64,000 nt of DNA from Clostridium niameyense (GTDB lineage Bacteria > Bacillota > Clostridia > Clostridiales > Clostridiaceae), in NCBI RefSeq assembly GCF_001243045.1, contig NZ_LN849007.1:1454989-1518988 (forward strand), read 5' to 3'. Both the position numbers and the translations under genes were made by a program. Below are positions 54,310 to 63,691 of the stretch, piece by piece. The notes under the pieces were generated by a model that was not told where the DNA came from, did no database searches, and saw only the letters and a program-made list of their open reading frames with translations. Numbering within the stretch: position 1 is the stretch's first letter; every line of letters begins with the position of its first letter.

Positions 54310-54394
54310 GGGGTTATAGCAAAATAAATTACTATACAAAAACATTTAAAAACAACACCCAAATATTGTAAATAATTGAATTTTTCTATAAAAT

Positions 54395-54450
54395 AAAAAA
54401 GGGGCTTCTCTTATTGCATTTTTATGCATTATGAGATAGTCCCTTTAAAA
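54395..54450. terminator. bidirectional terminator between hemolysin III and Lon-like genes
   Basis: Long imperfect hairpin AAAAAGGGGCTTCTCTTATTGCAT / ATGCATTATGAGATAGTCCCTTTAAAA, with the inner TGCAT/ATGCA and flanking GGG/CCC. It separates convergent genes. Confidence 0.75.
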
Positions 54451-54454
54451 TCTG

Positions 54455-56752
54455 TTATTTTTTATTTCTATACCTTTTAGTATATCTTCTTAATTCTTTA
54501 TTTATAATATCAATTATTTTATCAAAGCGCTCCCCTAATAATATTTCTAATGCATCCTCTACATTTTCCATAGTGTATATAGTGAACTCTCCTTTAGCTA
54601 TTGCATCCTCAACTTCTTTTTTCAAAACTAAATTATCCCTATTACAATGAGGTATAATTACAGCATTTCCTTTTACTCCTCCATTTTCTTTGCACACTTT
54701 AAAAAATCCTTCTATTTTGTTATTAACTCCTCCTATGGGCTGAACTTCCCCAAACTGATTTATAGATCCCGTAATAGCCACATTTTGCTTAACCGGTATT
54801 TTACTTAAAGAAGATATCATAGCTGTTACTTCTGCAACAGATGCGCTATCCCCATCCACCTTTCCATATACCTGTTCAAAACTTATATGAAAATCTACAG
54901 GTAGTATTTCATACTTCCCAATTATAGTATTAATGTAGCCCTTTAAAATGTTAATAGCTTTATCATGTATATCTCCACTTAAATTACTTTCTTTTTGAAT
55001 ATCAATTATATCTCCATTTCCCTTATAACAACAACAAGTTATTCTTATAGGCCTCCCAAAAGAAAAATAGCCTACATCTATTATAGAAAGTCCATTAACT
55101 TGACCTATCTTTTTTCCTTCTGTACTTATAAATATCTTTTTTTCTTTATATTCTTTTAAAACTTCCTCTTCTATTATCTCTTGTGTATAAGCTACTTTTA
55201 TTATATCATCACAAATTATAGAATCTCTTCCTTCTTTAACTGCAATACTACTTGCTTGTGTTAGCAATTTATCTAATTCATAATCATCAAAATAAATTTT
55301 ATTCCTATTTTCAGCCTTTCTAGAAAGATACTTTGATATTTCAATTATAGCCTCTTGGTCTACGGGTATTAATTTCTTTTTTTTACATAACTCCCTTATA
55401 TTTTCCGACAAATCTTCTCCAAAAGAAGAATTTATATCTATTATGGGATTATACTCTGCCCTTAACTTAAATATTTTTTTAAAATCTTCATCATGATTGT
55501 ATAACACGTTATAGGACCCATAGTTTCCTATAAGTATTACTTTTACATTAATATTTACAGGTTCAGGCTTTAATCCATTTAAAGATAAAAGTTCTAAATA
55601 TCCTCTATTATAATCGAAATCATTTTTTTCATTTAATAATGTTTTCTTTAAATAATAATAAGATAAAGAATTAAAAAAAAGACTATTTAATCTTATTATT
55701 AAAACTCCCTCATTAGCTCTTAGTATAGATCCAGGTTTTATTAAATTTACATCTGTTGAATATACTCCGTTTCGATTTTCATATTCTATACTGCCTATTA
55801 AATTACTAATAGATGGATCATCTTCAAATAAAACCAGTGGGTTTTTATTACAACTATTATCTACTAGCACATTTACCTTATATTTATATATAGCCTTAGC
55901 TATTAATTCTTCATCATCATCATAACTTATACTATAATTTTCTATTACTGATTCTTCAACTTTTCTACAAACACTATTTAAAAAATCTAATACCTCCATA
56001 TTATTTTCAAACTTCATTCTAAATTTATCCTTGGAAGTTTTCATATTATCTTTGATATATTCTTTCATAATTTTTTTTATTTTATCTAATGCCTCTATTT
56101 CTATATCCTTTAAATCATCTAATATCTTATTAGCTTCTTTCTTTAAATAAGTAACTTTGTCTAATATTTTTCCTTTTTCGTCCACTTCTAAACTATCATA
56201 ATTTTCTTCTGTTAATACTTCCCCTTGTTTTATAGGAATAAAAGCAAATCCTGTACTACTAGCTTTTATTTCAAATCCACACTTTTTTGATTCTTCCATT
56301 AAATTCTCTATTAATTCGGTTCTTTTTTTTTCTAATTTATCTATTATGCTTTCTTTTTCTTCAAGTGAAGAATCAGAATAAAATTCATATATACATTCTA
56401 AATACTCTGATTGAATATTTTCTAGAGTATCTCTTAACACTTTACCTTTACCATTTTCTAAAGTTATGGGGTAAGGATATTTTTCATCTTCATTTATTAC
56501 ATAACATATATCATTGGGGCTTTTCTTTTTTGATAACTTCTTTTTTATAAATCTCATTAGATTCTCCAACTTTTCTTTTGAAAAATTATCTATCAAATAT
56601 AAATTATATCCTTGCCTATCTATATCTAAACATTCTTCTATTTTATTATATACATTTTTGTATCTAGGAATATTATCTGAAATTCCTTCTATATCAAGAG
56701 GGTTTATATCTAAATTATATAATACTTCTTCTTTTTTTAGCTCTCTTAACAT
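54455..56752 (-). CDS. Lon-family (S16) protease with degenerate AAA domain, LonC-like
   Basis: About 765 residues from the ATG at 56752 (SD AAAGGAGG); the frame reaches 56770. C-terminal Lon protease domain is intact: catalytic Ser in GKVDGDSASVAEVTAM and Lys in the NNKIEGFFKVC block. The upstream AAA-like region (AAA_32-type) lacks Walker motifs: where Walker A is expected the sequence reads YNLYLIDNFSKEKLEN, and where Walker B is expected it reads GVLIIRLNSLFFN without Asp/Glu. It is therefore likely to be an ATP-independent or weakly ATP-dependent protease, as described for LonC of thermophiles. Cytosolic. Confidence 0.75.
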   Translation of the reverse strand: MLRELKKEEVLYNLDINPLDIEGISDNIPRYKNVYNKIEECLDIDRQGYNLYLIDNFSKEKLENLMRFIKKKLSKKKSPNDICYVINEDEKYPYPITLENGKGKVLRDTLENIQSEYLECIYEFYSDSSLEEKESIIDKLEKKRTELIENLMEESKKCGFEIKASSTGFAFIPIKQGEVLTEENYDSLEVDEKGKILDKVTYLKKEANKILDDLKDIEIEALDKIKKIMKEYIKDNMKTSKDKFRMKFENNMEVLDFLNSVCRKVEESVIENYSISYDDDEELIAKAIYKYKVNVLVDNSCNKNPLVLFEDDPSISNLIGSIEYENRNGVYSTDVNLIKPGSILRANEGVLIIRLNSLFFNSLSYYYLKKTLLNEKNDFDYNRGYLELLSLNGLKPEPVNINVKVILIGNYGSYNVLYNHDEDFKKIFKLRAEYNPIIDINSSFGEDLSENIRELCKKKKLIPVDQEAIIEISKYLSRKAENRNKIYFDDYELDKLLTQASSIAVKEGRDSIICDDIIKVAYTQEIIEEEVLKEYKEKKIFISTEGKKIGQVNGLSIIDVGYFSFGRPIRITCCCYKGNGDIIDIQKESNLSGDIHDKAINILKGYINTIIGKYEILPVDFHISFEQVYGKVDGDSASVAEVTAMISSLSKIPVKQNVAITGSINQFGEVQPIGGVNNKIEGFFKVCKENGGVKGNAVIIPHCNRDNLVLKKEVEDAIAKGEFTIYTMENVEDALEILLGERFDKIIDIINKELRRYTKRYRNKK

Positions 56753-56770
56753 ATCCACTCCTCCTTTCAC

Positions 56771-57378
56771 TAGTTAATATAATATTATTCATGACAGCTT
56801 GTTTTAGTAACTAAAAACCTATTAAATTTAATAATTGATTATAAATTCACTTGAATTAATCAATGATTAAATTTTAACAATGATTAAATTTTAAAATCAA
56901 ACATAGGTTTAAATTTCAGCTTGAAACATATATTTTTTTATAATGTATATTCAGCTTACTTATTATTTTTTTTAAGATATTTTAGAAATATTTTAAATTT
57001 AGAAATATTTTGTTTTTATTTTTTCATTTTATATTAAAATGCTCAATGTATTTTTAACTATTTACTTTATAAAATATAATTTTTAAACTCATATGTTACA
57101 ATAATTCCAATATATGTGGTATTTTAAAATTTCTTTTGTATTAATTTACATATAAGAATTATTTTTTTTGAAAAATCTAATATTTAAATATTAATTAATT
57201 ATTAAAATTCTTAATAACACCTTAATAAAGCTAACTATTTTTTATTATATTTTTTATTTAACATCAACTCTTCAAAGAATATCGAAAGATTTGTGAAAAA
57301 TATTGTTAATTTAATAGCATAGTATTATATAATTAACTCTAATTGTTCAATTTTAAGAAAACTTCGCAATTATGGAGT
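56771..57378. other. gene-free AT-rich stretch
   Basis: Between the Lon-like gene and the small gene at 57440. I see no ORF with a ribosome site, no strong hairpin. It must include the promoter of the Lon-like gene (minus). Confidence 0.55.
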
Positions 57379-57407
57379 TTGATTTTAAAATGCCATTATA
57401 GTATCTT
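57379..57407 (+). promoter_or_regulatory. candidate sigma-A-type promoter of the 36-residue gene
   Basis: TTGATT (57379-57384), 17-base spacer, TATCTT (57402-57407), placing transcription start about 26 bases before the GTG at 57440. Confidence 0.4.
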
Positions 57408-57439
57408 TAATATAACGAAAACAATTAGGAAGTGGTTTT

Positions 57440-57550
57440 GTGGATAGTATTAATTATAGAGCCAGAAGAGCTTTCATAACATTTTTATTAAGCAGCTCAG
57501 CTTTTTTAATAACTTATTTTCTTATAAGATTTAGATATGTATTACTTTAA
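57440..57550 (+). CDS. 36-residue membrane protein
   Basis: GTG start with AGGAAGTGG seven bases upstream. Sequence MDSINYRARR then AFITFLLSSSAFLITYFLIR then FRYVLL: a basic N-terminus, one hydrophobic membrane helix and a short C-terminal tail. A 15-bp perfect hairpin follows at 57560. It is too short for usual ORF finders. Ribosome site, promoter-like element and terminator together argue that it is real. Function unknown. Confidence 0.5.
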   Translation: MDSINYRARRAFITFLLSSSAFLITYFLIRFRYVLL

Positions 57551-57559
57551 TATATAAAA

Positions 57560-57609
57560 AGAGAGTATGTGAAAATTATTTATAAAAAAATAACTTTCAC
57601 ATACTCTCT
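57560..57609. terminator. bidirectional terminator after the 36-residue gene
   Basis: Perfect 15-bp arms AGAGAGTATGTGAAA (57560-57574) and TTTCACATACTCTCT (57595-57609). T run is stronger on the minus strand, so it insulates against read-through from deoC as well. Confidence 0.85.
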
Positions 57610-57669
57610 CTGTCTTAATATATTTTATAATAATAACTCCATATTTATCATATATTTCATAAAAAAATA

Positions 57670-57708
57670 AAAGCTATATAAAAGTTTTATATAACCTTCT
57701 ATAGCTTT
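57670..57708 (-). terminator. terminator after deoC
   Basis: AAAGCTATA (57670-57678) with TATAGCTTT (57700-57708), inner pairing in between, followed by T7 on the minus strand. Confidence 0.75.
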
Positions 57709-57725
57709 CATTTTTTTATATTCGA

Positions 57726-58388
57726 TTATTCTTCTGCATTTTCACATATTGAAATAGACGCTGATGCTCCTATTCTTGACGCTCCTGAATTTATCATATC
57801 TAACGCTTCTTCATAACTATGTATTCCACCAGATGCTTTAACACCTATATCTTTTCCTACAGTTTCTCTCATAATCTTGATATCTGAAGCCTTAGCTCCT
57901 GATTTTGAAAATCCAGTAGATGTCTTAACAAAGTCTGCTCCTGCTTTTTTTGCAATTTCACAAACTTTCACCTTTTCTTCATCAGTTAAAAGACAAGTTT
58001 CTATTATAACCTTAGTTAAAGCTTTTCCACTAGCTGCATTTACTACAGCCTCTATATCTTTTTTTACATAATCGTAATCCTTATCTTTTAATTTACCTAT
58101 ATTTATAACCATATCAACTTCTTCAGCACCATTTTCTATAGCTTCTTTAGTTTCAAAAGCTTTTACATTACTTGTAGTAGCTCCTAAAGGAAATCCTATA
58201 ACTGTGCAAACTTTTACAGAGCTTCCCTCTAATAATTTAGCTACTAAAGGTACATTACACGGGTTTATACAAACTGAAGCAAATTTATTTTCTATGGCTT
58301 CCTTACAAATTCTTTCTACAACCTCTTGTGATGCCTCTGGCTTTAATATCGTATGATCTATCATAGCTGCTAATTCATTTTTTTTCAT
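57726..58388 (-). CDS. deoC: deoxyribose-phosphate aldolase
   Basis: About 220 residues from the ATG at 58388 (SD GGAGGTA); a longer frame reaches 58454. Cleaves deoxyribose 5-phosphate. Blocks: [10 protein letters not shown] at the start, the Lys-containing block KVIIETCLL and the Schiff-base Lys block [12 protein letters not shown], and the C-terminal [17 protein letters not shown] barrel. Nucleoside-catabolism enzyme; no deo neighbours here. Confidence 0.95.
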   Translation of the reverse strand: MKKNELAAMIDHTILKPEASQEVVERICKEAIENKFASVCINPCNVPLVAKLLEGSSVKVCTVIGFPLGATTSNVKAFETKEAIENGAEEVDMVINIGKLKDKDYDYVKKDIEAVVNAASGKALTKVIIETCLLTDEEKVKVCEIAKKAGADFVKTSTGFSKSGAKASDIKIMRETVGKDIGVKASGGIHSYEEALDMINSGASRIGASASISICENAEE

Positions 58389-58710
58389 ACATTTATACCT
58401 CCATATATTTTTTGGTACATATTTAATTTTGTTTTCAAATTCATAGAAATTCAAAATATTAGTATATCTACATTGTATAAAACCTGTTTATTTTTTTCAA
58501 GTAAGTATTTTAAATAATTCTATTTATTTTTCATATTTTATAGTATATTTATAAATATTATATTTAATACTAGCATATGTATATGTTAGTATATATAATT
58601 TAGTATATTAAACTATAGAAAAATTCATTAATGACAATTACTTTTTCAGTATATTATACATATAAACTGCCTGATATAATGATTAAATTATTTTAAAAAT
58701 ATGAATACTA
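58389..58710. other. gene-free AT-rich stretch
   Basis: Between divergent deoC and the basic-protein gene. Promoters for both are expected; only the plus-strand extended -10 is clear. Confidence 0.5.
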
Positions 58711-58719
58711 TGTTATAAT
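58711..58719 (+). promoter_or_regulatory. extended -10 promoter
   Basis: TGTTATAAT is a TG-N-TATAAT extended -10 about 70 bases before the gene at 58791. Confidence 0.5.
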
Positions 58720-58790
58720 ATACATAAAATTTAAATGCGCTTTTATTTTCAATTTTAAATATAATACATATTAGTAAAGGAGTTATACTT

Positions 58791-59195
58791 ATGAGTTTTA
58801 AGGAAAAACTTGGAAAATATTATACAGAAGCATACTTAACAAAATACGGAGACAGGATTACTCAAATTCAAGGTAATGCAGTTTCAGTTAGGGTTGAAGA
58901 AAAATCTATTTTATGGATTTTTCATAAAATAACAGCAACGCTACTCATAAGGCCAGAAAGAAGTAGAATGATTGTTAAATGCATTTACAAAAAAAAGAAG
59001 TGGTTTAAAAAACCTAACTTTATAAATATATCTCAAGGTAACTATGTTCTTATACAAGGTCTCAAAGGTAAAAAAGGCAAAGATAATAGAGAAACTATAG
59101 AAATATTAAATGTACGAAATATGACTACTAGAAAAGATTTAATACCTATGGAAGGTAAAATTAAAAAAGTTCAAAAAGTACAAAGAATGAAATAA
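58791..59195 (+). CDS. basic protein of unknown function
   Basis: 134 residues, strongly basic in the second half (IYKKKKWFKK, GLKGKKGK and a C-terminal KIKKVQKVQRMK). The middle is beta-strand-like (NAVSVRVEEKSILWIFHKITATLLIRPERSRMIVKCIY). No signal peptide or domain that I recognise. SD AAAGGAG upstream. A perfect hairpin follows the stop. A nucleic-acid-binding role is suggested by charge only. Confidence 0.6.
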   Translation: MSFKEKLGKYYTEAYLTKYGDRITQIQGNAVSVRVEEKSILWIFHKITATLLIRPERSRMIVKCIYKKKKWFKKPNFINISQGNYVLIQGLKGKKGKDNRETIEILNVRNMTTRKDLIPMEGKIKKVQKVQRMK

Positions 59196-59224
59196 AATAG
59201 AACTTAGAAAACTAAGTTCTATTT
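59195..59224. terminator. bidirectional terminator
   Basis: Perfect 13-bp arms AAATAGAACTTAG (59195-59207) and CTAAGTTCTATTT (59212-59224). Shared by the plus-strand basic-protein gene and the minus-strand gene ending at 59219. Confidence 0.88.
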
Positions 59225-59782
59225 TTCATTTATAATATGTATATGATTTATTTCTACAGATTTCAAAGCATCAAAAACTAATTTTATTGTATCTAAATTA
59301 GTATATTCTCTATATTTATTATAGTATTCTACTGCATGTTTTTCTCTTTTTTCTGCCATATCCAAAAGTATTTCATCTTCATTATATCTACTATAATCCA
59401 TATTATTAATTTCAGGCAATTTATCATAACACGCTAATCTCTTATGAACATTAGCATGAGCATATTCTATGTTAGCTAAGTCTTTAAATAATTTAGATAT
59501 ATGTAAATCTTTACTTAACATAGCGGCTTTTTTATAAAAATCTCCATTAAATATCTCTAATTTCATAGCATGGTCTAGTATTTTTAGTATATCTTCATTT
59601 AATTCTTCTTTTTTTATTGTATAAACAAAAGGTTTATCACTTAAATATTTTAATTCTACCCCACAAACTGGGCAAAACTTTATAGAATCTATAGAATTTT
59701 CTTCTTCAAAAGCATATTTATTTAAGTTGTAGTTTTTTTTACTTATCTCTACACCACAAATAGGACAATATAAACTTTCCAT
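59219..59782 (-). CDS. zinc-ribbon plus ferritin-like (rubrerythrin-type) protein
   Basis: About 187 residues from the ATG at 59782 (SD AAGGAGAG); a longer frame reaches 59869. Two Cys pairs (CPICG, CPVCG) at residues about 6-9 and 39-42 form an N-terminal zinc ribbon. Residues about 75-185 are a four-helix-type domain with acidic/His residues (LEIFNGDFYKKAA, NIEYAHANVHKRLAC, EKREKHAVEYYNKYREY, SVEINHIH), the layout of a di-iron rubrerythrin/ferritin fold. Order is reversed compared with classical rubrerythrin, whose ribbon is C-terminal. Confidence 0.65.
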   Translation of the reverse strand: MESLYCPICGVEISKKNYNLNKYAFEEENSIDSIKFCPVCGVELKYLSDKPFVYTIKKEELNEDILKILDHAMKLEIFNGDFYKKAAMLSKDLHISKLFKDLANIEYAHANVHKRLACYDKLPEINNMDYSRYNEDEILLDMAEKREKHAVEYYNKYREYTNLDTIKLVFDALKSVEINHIHIINEK

Positions 59783-60009
59783 ATTATCTCTCCTTAATAT
59801 AAATATATAATATAGTTTTTTACATTTATTATATAGTATACCATATAATAAACAATTAAATAAGAACAATAAATTAGAAAGATTTAAGATCCTTTAATCT
59901 AATTTATTATGTTTACTATTTTTGTTTCATTAATTTTCCTATGTTTATTATCAAATAGGCATTTTATCTATCTGTTTTTAATATTATTTATATGCTATAT
60001 TTGATTTTT

Positions 60010-60038
60010 TTGACAAACTATTATAAAATTAATCTAGA
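60010..60038 (+). promoter_or_regulatory. candidate promoter of the symporter gene
   Basis: TTGACA (60010-60015), 17-base spacer, TCTAGA (60033-60038). The -35 is a perfect match; the -10 is weak. Confidence 0.35.
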
Positions 60039-60071
60039 TTTTATTAAATTATTATAACATAGGAGGATTTC

Positions 60072-61301
60072 ATGAAAGAACACATAAAAAAATCTTTGTT
60101 TAATTTAAGTAATGCAATTATACTATCTATGATCTTAGGTATAATAGTAGGTTCCATTATGGGAAAGAACGCTGTTATATTTTCTCCATTAGGAGATATA
60201 TTTATGAAACTTATAAAAATGGTAATCATACCTTTAGTTTTTTGTTCAATTGTTGCGGGAGCTTCTTCTATAGGAGACAGTAAATCTGCTGGAAAAATGG
60301 GTATAGCAACCTTTATATATTATTTAGCAACTACAGCTGTAGCTGTATGTATAGGGCTTGTATTCGGAGAATTATTCAAGCCTGGTACTGGAGTACCAAT
60401 AGATTCCATAAAATCTATGTTTTCAAATGAATATTCAACCAAAGGTAACATACCTGGCTTTTGGGAAACAATTAAAGGTTTTATACCTGAAAATCCTATA
60501 AAATCCATGGTAGAAGGAAATATTCTTCAAACTATTTTCTTTAGTTTATTTTTAGGTTTCGGTATATCTTCATTACCTAAAGAAAAAAAAGAATTTTTAT
60601 CAAAATTATTTAACCATTTAAATGATGCTTTAATCTATATAATAATGAAAGTTATGTATATAGCACCTATAGGGGTGTTTGCACTTATGGCCGATGCTAC
60701 TGGAACTTTTGGATATGAAATTTTAAAAAGCATATTCTTCTTATTTATAGTTTATATTTTAGCCTTGGCTATTCATAACTTCGGAATATACTCTTTATTC
60801 ATTAAATTATTTTCCAATGTTCCTATTAAAAGATTTTGGAAATCAATATTTAAAGTAGAATTAATGGCTTTATCTACTGTTTCTTCTATGGCAGCTCTTC
60901 CATTAAATATTGAAACTTGTCAAAGCGAATTAGGCGTTTCAAAAGAAACTAGTTCTTTTGTACTTCCATTAGGTGCTACTATAAATATGGATGGAAATGC
61001 AATTTATTATGCCTTAGTTTGCTGTTTTTTTGCACAAATGTTTAATATAAATTTAGGACCTTCTCAATATTTAGCTATAATATTTACAGCTACTATAGGT
61101 TCTATAGGACAAGCTGGTGTACCAGGACCTACATTATTAGTAGTAGCAGTTCTTTTAGCTGCAAATATCCCAGTAGTAGGTCTTCCTATGCTATTTGGCG
61201 TAGATAGAATTTTTGATATGTTAAGAACTGCAGTAAATGTAACAGGAGATGCTTCTTGTGCTCTAGTAGTAGAAAAAGTTAAAATCTCTTCTGAAAAATA
61301 A
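60072..61301 (+). CDS. dicarboxylate/amino acid:cation symporter (DAACS family)
   Basis: 409 residues, about eight membrane segments and two re-entrant hairpins. Blocks: the Ser-rich SSMAALPLNIE, GATINMDGNAIYYALVCCFFAQ with the NMDG signature, and AGVPGPTLLVVAVLLAAN. Takes up glutamate, aspartate or C4-dicarboxylates with Na+ or H+; substrate cannot be decided. SD TAGGAGG upstream. Single gene with its own promoter and terminator. Confidence 0.92.
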   Translation: MKEHIKKSLFNLSNAIILSMILGIIVGSIMGKNAVIFSPLGDIFMKLIKMVIIPLVFCSIVAGASSIGDSKSAGKMGIATFIYYLATTAVAVCIGLVFGELFKPGTGVPIDSIKSMFSNEYSTKGNIPGFWETIKGFIPENPIKSMVEGNILQTIFFSLFLGFGISSLPKEKKEFLSKLFNHLNDALIYIIMKVMYIAPIGVFALMADATGTFGYEILKSIFFLFIVYILALAIHNFGIYSLFIKLFSNVPIKRFWKSIFKVELMALSTVSSMAALPLNIETCQSELGVSKETSSFVLPLGATINMDGNAIYYALVCCFFAQMFNINLGPSQYLAIIFTATIGSIGQAGVPGPTLLVVAVLLAANIPVVGLPMLFGVDRIFDMLRTAVNVTGDASCALVVEKVKISSEK

Positions 61302-61311
61302 AATAATTTAA

Positions 61312-61351
61312 AAGGCTAACAGTCCCTTAATTTTAAGATCCTGTTAGCCTT
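61312..61351 (+). terminator. terminator after the symporter gene
   Basis: AAGGCTAACAG (61312-61322) with CTGTTAGCCTT (61341-61351), perfect 11-bp arms. Confidence 0.85.
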
Positions 61352-61461
61352 AATAAAATTTATTGTTCATATATAAATTATTAATTACCTCTATATTTTT
61401 ATGAATATATTAATACGGCTTTACATAATTATTAATGTTAGTATTATATGGAGGTTTTATT

Positions 61462-62976
61462 TTGATTTTGAAGAAAAGAAGCACATTCTTTAGAGAGTCC
61501 TTAATTCTTATAATATCAAATTTAACTACAGGTCTTTTAAGATTTATTTTTTCAATTATTTTATCTCAAAAATTACAAGCTGAAGGTATGGGACTTTATA
61601 GTCTTATAATGCCTATATATGATTTATTTACTTGTCTTATAAATGGTGGTATGATAGCAGCCTTATCTAAAACATCTGCTATTTATTTTGGGAAAGATGA
61701 TTACGACAATTTACATAAAAGTGTAAACGCAGCTCTAACTTTCGATATTATATGGGCTATAATTATAGTTTCTTTAGTCTTTATAAATTCTCCATATATA
61801 AGCAAATACATAATAAAGGATAGCCGATGCACTAAAGCTTTAATAGTTATGTGTCCTGCTATGATATTTATAGCACTTTCCGCTATTTTAAAAGGGTATT
61901 TCTATGGTATATCAAAATCAAAAGTACCTTCTATAATTGATATATCTGAAAAAGCTTTTAGAGTACTTGTTTTTCTATTTATTCTAAATTTATTTAATAT
62001 AAAATCCGTAGAAAATACCGTAACTGCAACCTATGCAACTCTTACTTTTGGAGAGTTTACAAGTTTTATTTTTTTATACTTATTCTATTTAAAAGATAAA
62101 AGAAGTTACAATTTTACTAACTACAAATCTGAAGATAGCATACAACTTTTGTTTGATATATTAGTTATATCTATACCCCTTTGTATCAACGGATTTTTAA
62201 CTACAATTTTATCTACTATATCTACATTAATAGTTCCTAGAAGACTTATGAGTATTGGTATAAATTATAATACCGCTCTTTCTATGATAGGTAAGTTCTC
62301 TAATATGGCTTCATCTATACCTTTATTTCCTATAATAATTTTAACCTCTATATGTACAATATTAATACCAAATTTATCAGAAAGCCTAAATAAAAAGGAC
62401 TACTTTTCCATAGAAAACAAAATTCTTAAAGTATTGAAAATATCCATTATATTAAGCTTAGCTACTGTAGCTGTATGTGTAACTATTCCAAATGAATTAG
62501 GATATATGTTCTTTAAGAGAAATGATCTTAAAAATTATATAATTTTCTTATCATTTTGTACACCTTTTGCCTATATATCCGTAGTAAGCTATGCTATCTT
62601 AAATGGAATAGGGAAGCAAAAAATATTATTAAAAAACTCTATAATAATTTCAATAGAAGAAGTTATTCTGCTTTATGTCCTTACAGGAATACCTAGTATA
62701 AATATATACAGTTGTGGTATTAGTTTGATATTAACCTCTATAACTTCTATAATATTAAATTTTAAAGAAATTACTAAACAATGTTTTATAGATTTAACTT
62801 TATTTAATATATTCATATATATATTAAATAGTATATTTGTATTTTTTATATTAAATATAGAAAAAAAAGTTATAAATCTAAACAATGTATATATAAGAAA
62901 TTCCGTAATAATTGTTAGCGGATTTCTTATAATGTTTATTTTAAGCTCTATTACTCATATTAAATCAAAAAAATAA
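61462..62976 (+). CDS. MATE/MurJ-like flippase, SpoVB family
   Basis: About 504 residues with 12-14 membrane segments. TTG at 61462 is chosen as start because GGAGG precedes it by 7 bases; the frame extends to 61435 but the SD would then lie inside it. The N-terminus RESLILIISNLTTGLLRFIFSIILSQKL and EGMGLYSLIMPIYDLFTCLINGGMIAALSK are typical of the polysaccharide transporter family containing SpoVB. The role in sporulation envelope synthesis is inferred from the family. It ends with a hairpin at about 62988. Confidence 0.85.
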   Translation: MILKKRSTFFRESLILIISNLTTGLLRFIFSIILSQKLQAEGMGLYSLIMPIYDLFTCLINGGMIAALSKTSAIYFGKDDYDNLHKSVNAALTFDIIWAIIIVSLVFINSPYISKYIIKDSRCTKALIVMCPAMIFIALSAILKGYFYGISKSKVPSIIDISEKAFRVLVFLFILNLFNIKSVENTVTATYATLTFGEFTSFIFLYLFYLKDKRSYNFTNYKSEDSIQLLFDILVISIPLCINGFLTTILSTISTLIVPRRLMSIGINYNTALSMIGKFSNMASSIPLFPIIILTSICTILIPNLSESLNKKDYFSIENKILKVLKISIILSLATVAVCVTIPNELGYMFFKRNDLKNYIIFLSFCTPFAYISVVSYAILNGIGKQKILLKNSIIISIEEVILLYVLTGIPSINIYSCGISLILTSITSIILNFKEITKQCFIDLTLFNIFIYILNSIFVFFILNIEKKVINLNNVYIRNSVIIVSGFLIMFILSSITHIKSKK

Positions 62977-62987
62977 TTTTATATTAA

Positions 62988-63021
62988 AAAGGTATTGAAA
63001 ATACTTAAATTCAATACCTTT
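62988..63021. terminator. terminator between flippase and small-membrane-protein genes
   Basis: Perfect 12-bp arms AAAGGTATTGAA (62988-62999) and TTCAATACCTTT (63010-63021). Bidirectional between convergent genes. Confidence 0.85.
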
Positions 63022-63025
63022 CTTA

Positions 63026-63424
63026 TTAATCTAAGAATTTTTTTAAATATTCCTCAGCCTTTTTATCTTTAATAATTATTTTGTCGTTATTTTTTAATAC
63101 TATTATTAAATTATTATCTTCTTTATATTTTCCTAATATATCTTCATATTTAAATATATGATCTCCTATTATAATTCCATACTTATATCTTCCTATCTTA
63201 GATGAAAGCAAATTACATTTACGATTATATGAAGTATTCAAAATATATTTTTTATTATATTTCTTCTTGCAAACTTCAACATCTACTCCCATTAATCCAT
63301 GCAAAAACATAAATAAAAATACAATATCTATAAAAATTTTAGAAAATAAACTTTTATCTATAAAATCATAGAAAATTCCGTAAAATACTACTATATAGTA
63401 AAAAGACAATATAAGAATTATCAT
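63026..63424 (-). CDS. small membrane protein of unknown function
   Basis: 132 residues. Two N-terminal membrane segments (IILILSFYYIVVFYGIFY and IFIDIVFLFMFLHGLMG) followed by a cytosolic domain of about 80 residues (KIGRYKYGIIIGDHIFKYEDILGKYKED...NDKIIIKDKKAEEYLKKFL). It resembles short membrane proteins with a DUF5673-like tail, a weak memory-based comparison. It follows the 70-residue membrane protein on the same strand, so the two may function together. Confidence 0.5.
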   Translation of the reverse strand: MIILILSFYYIVVFYGIFYDFIDKSLFSKIFIDIVFLFMFLHGLMGVDVEVCKKKYNKKYILNTSYNRKCNLLSSKIGRYKYGIIIGDHIFKYEDILGKYKEDNNLIIVLKNNDKIIIKDKKAEEYLKKFLD

Positions 63425-63453
63425 AAATGAAATTTCAACCTTGGGATCTAATC

Positions 63454-63663
63454 CTAAATATTGTAATTCACCAACTTTAATTTTTGTAATTCTAATTTCA
63501 CATTATTATAAACAAAATTAATTATATATTTATTTAAAAAAGTTTCTATTATTATTAATAAAATTTTTGTAGAAATCAAATAATTAGTATAGTGTATTAT
63601 TAAAATTCCACCCAATACACTTATAAGTATATATAACTTTTTTATTAAAAAATTAAATTTCAT
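63454..63663 (-). CDS. small membrane protein, about 70 residues
   Basis: Start at the ATG 63663 with GAAAGGA upstream; the frame extends to 63678. Two hydrophobic segments (YILISVLGGILIIHYTNYLI, ILLIIIETFLNKYIINFV) and a basic tail. No family recognised. Spacing to the next gene is about 30 bases, so both are likely in one transcript. Confidence 0.45.
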   Translation of the reverse strand: MKFNFLIKKLYILISVLGGILIIHYTNYLISTKILLIIIETFLNKYIINFVYNNVKLELQKLKLVNYNI

Positions 63664-63691
63664 ATTTAATCCTTTCATAAAAGATATAAAT

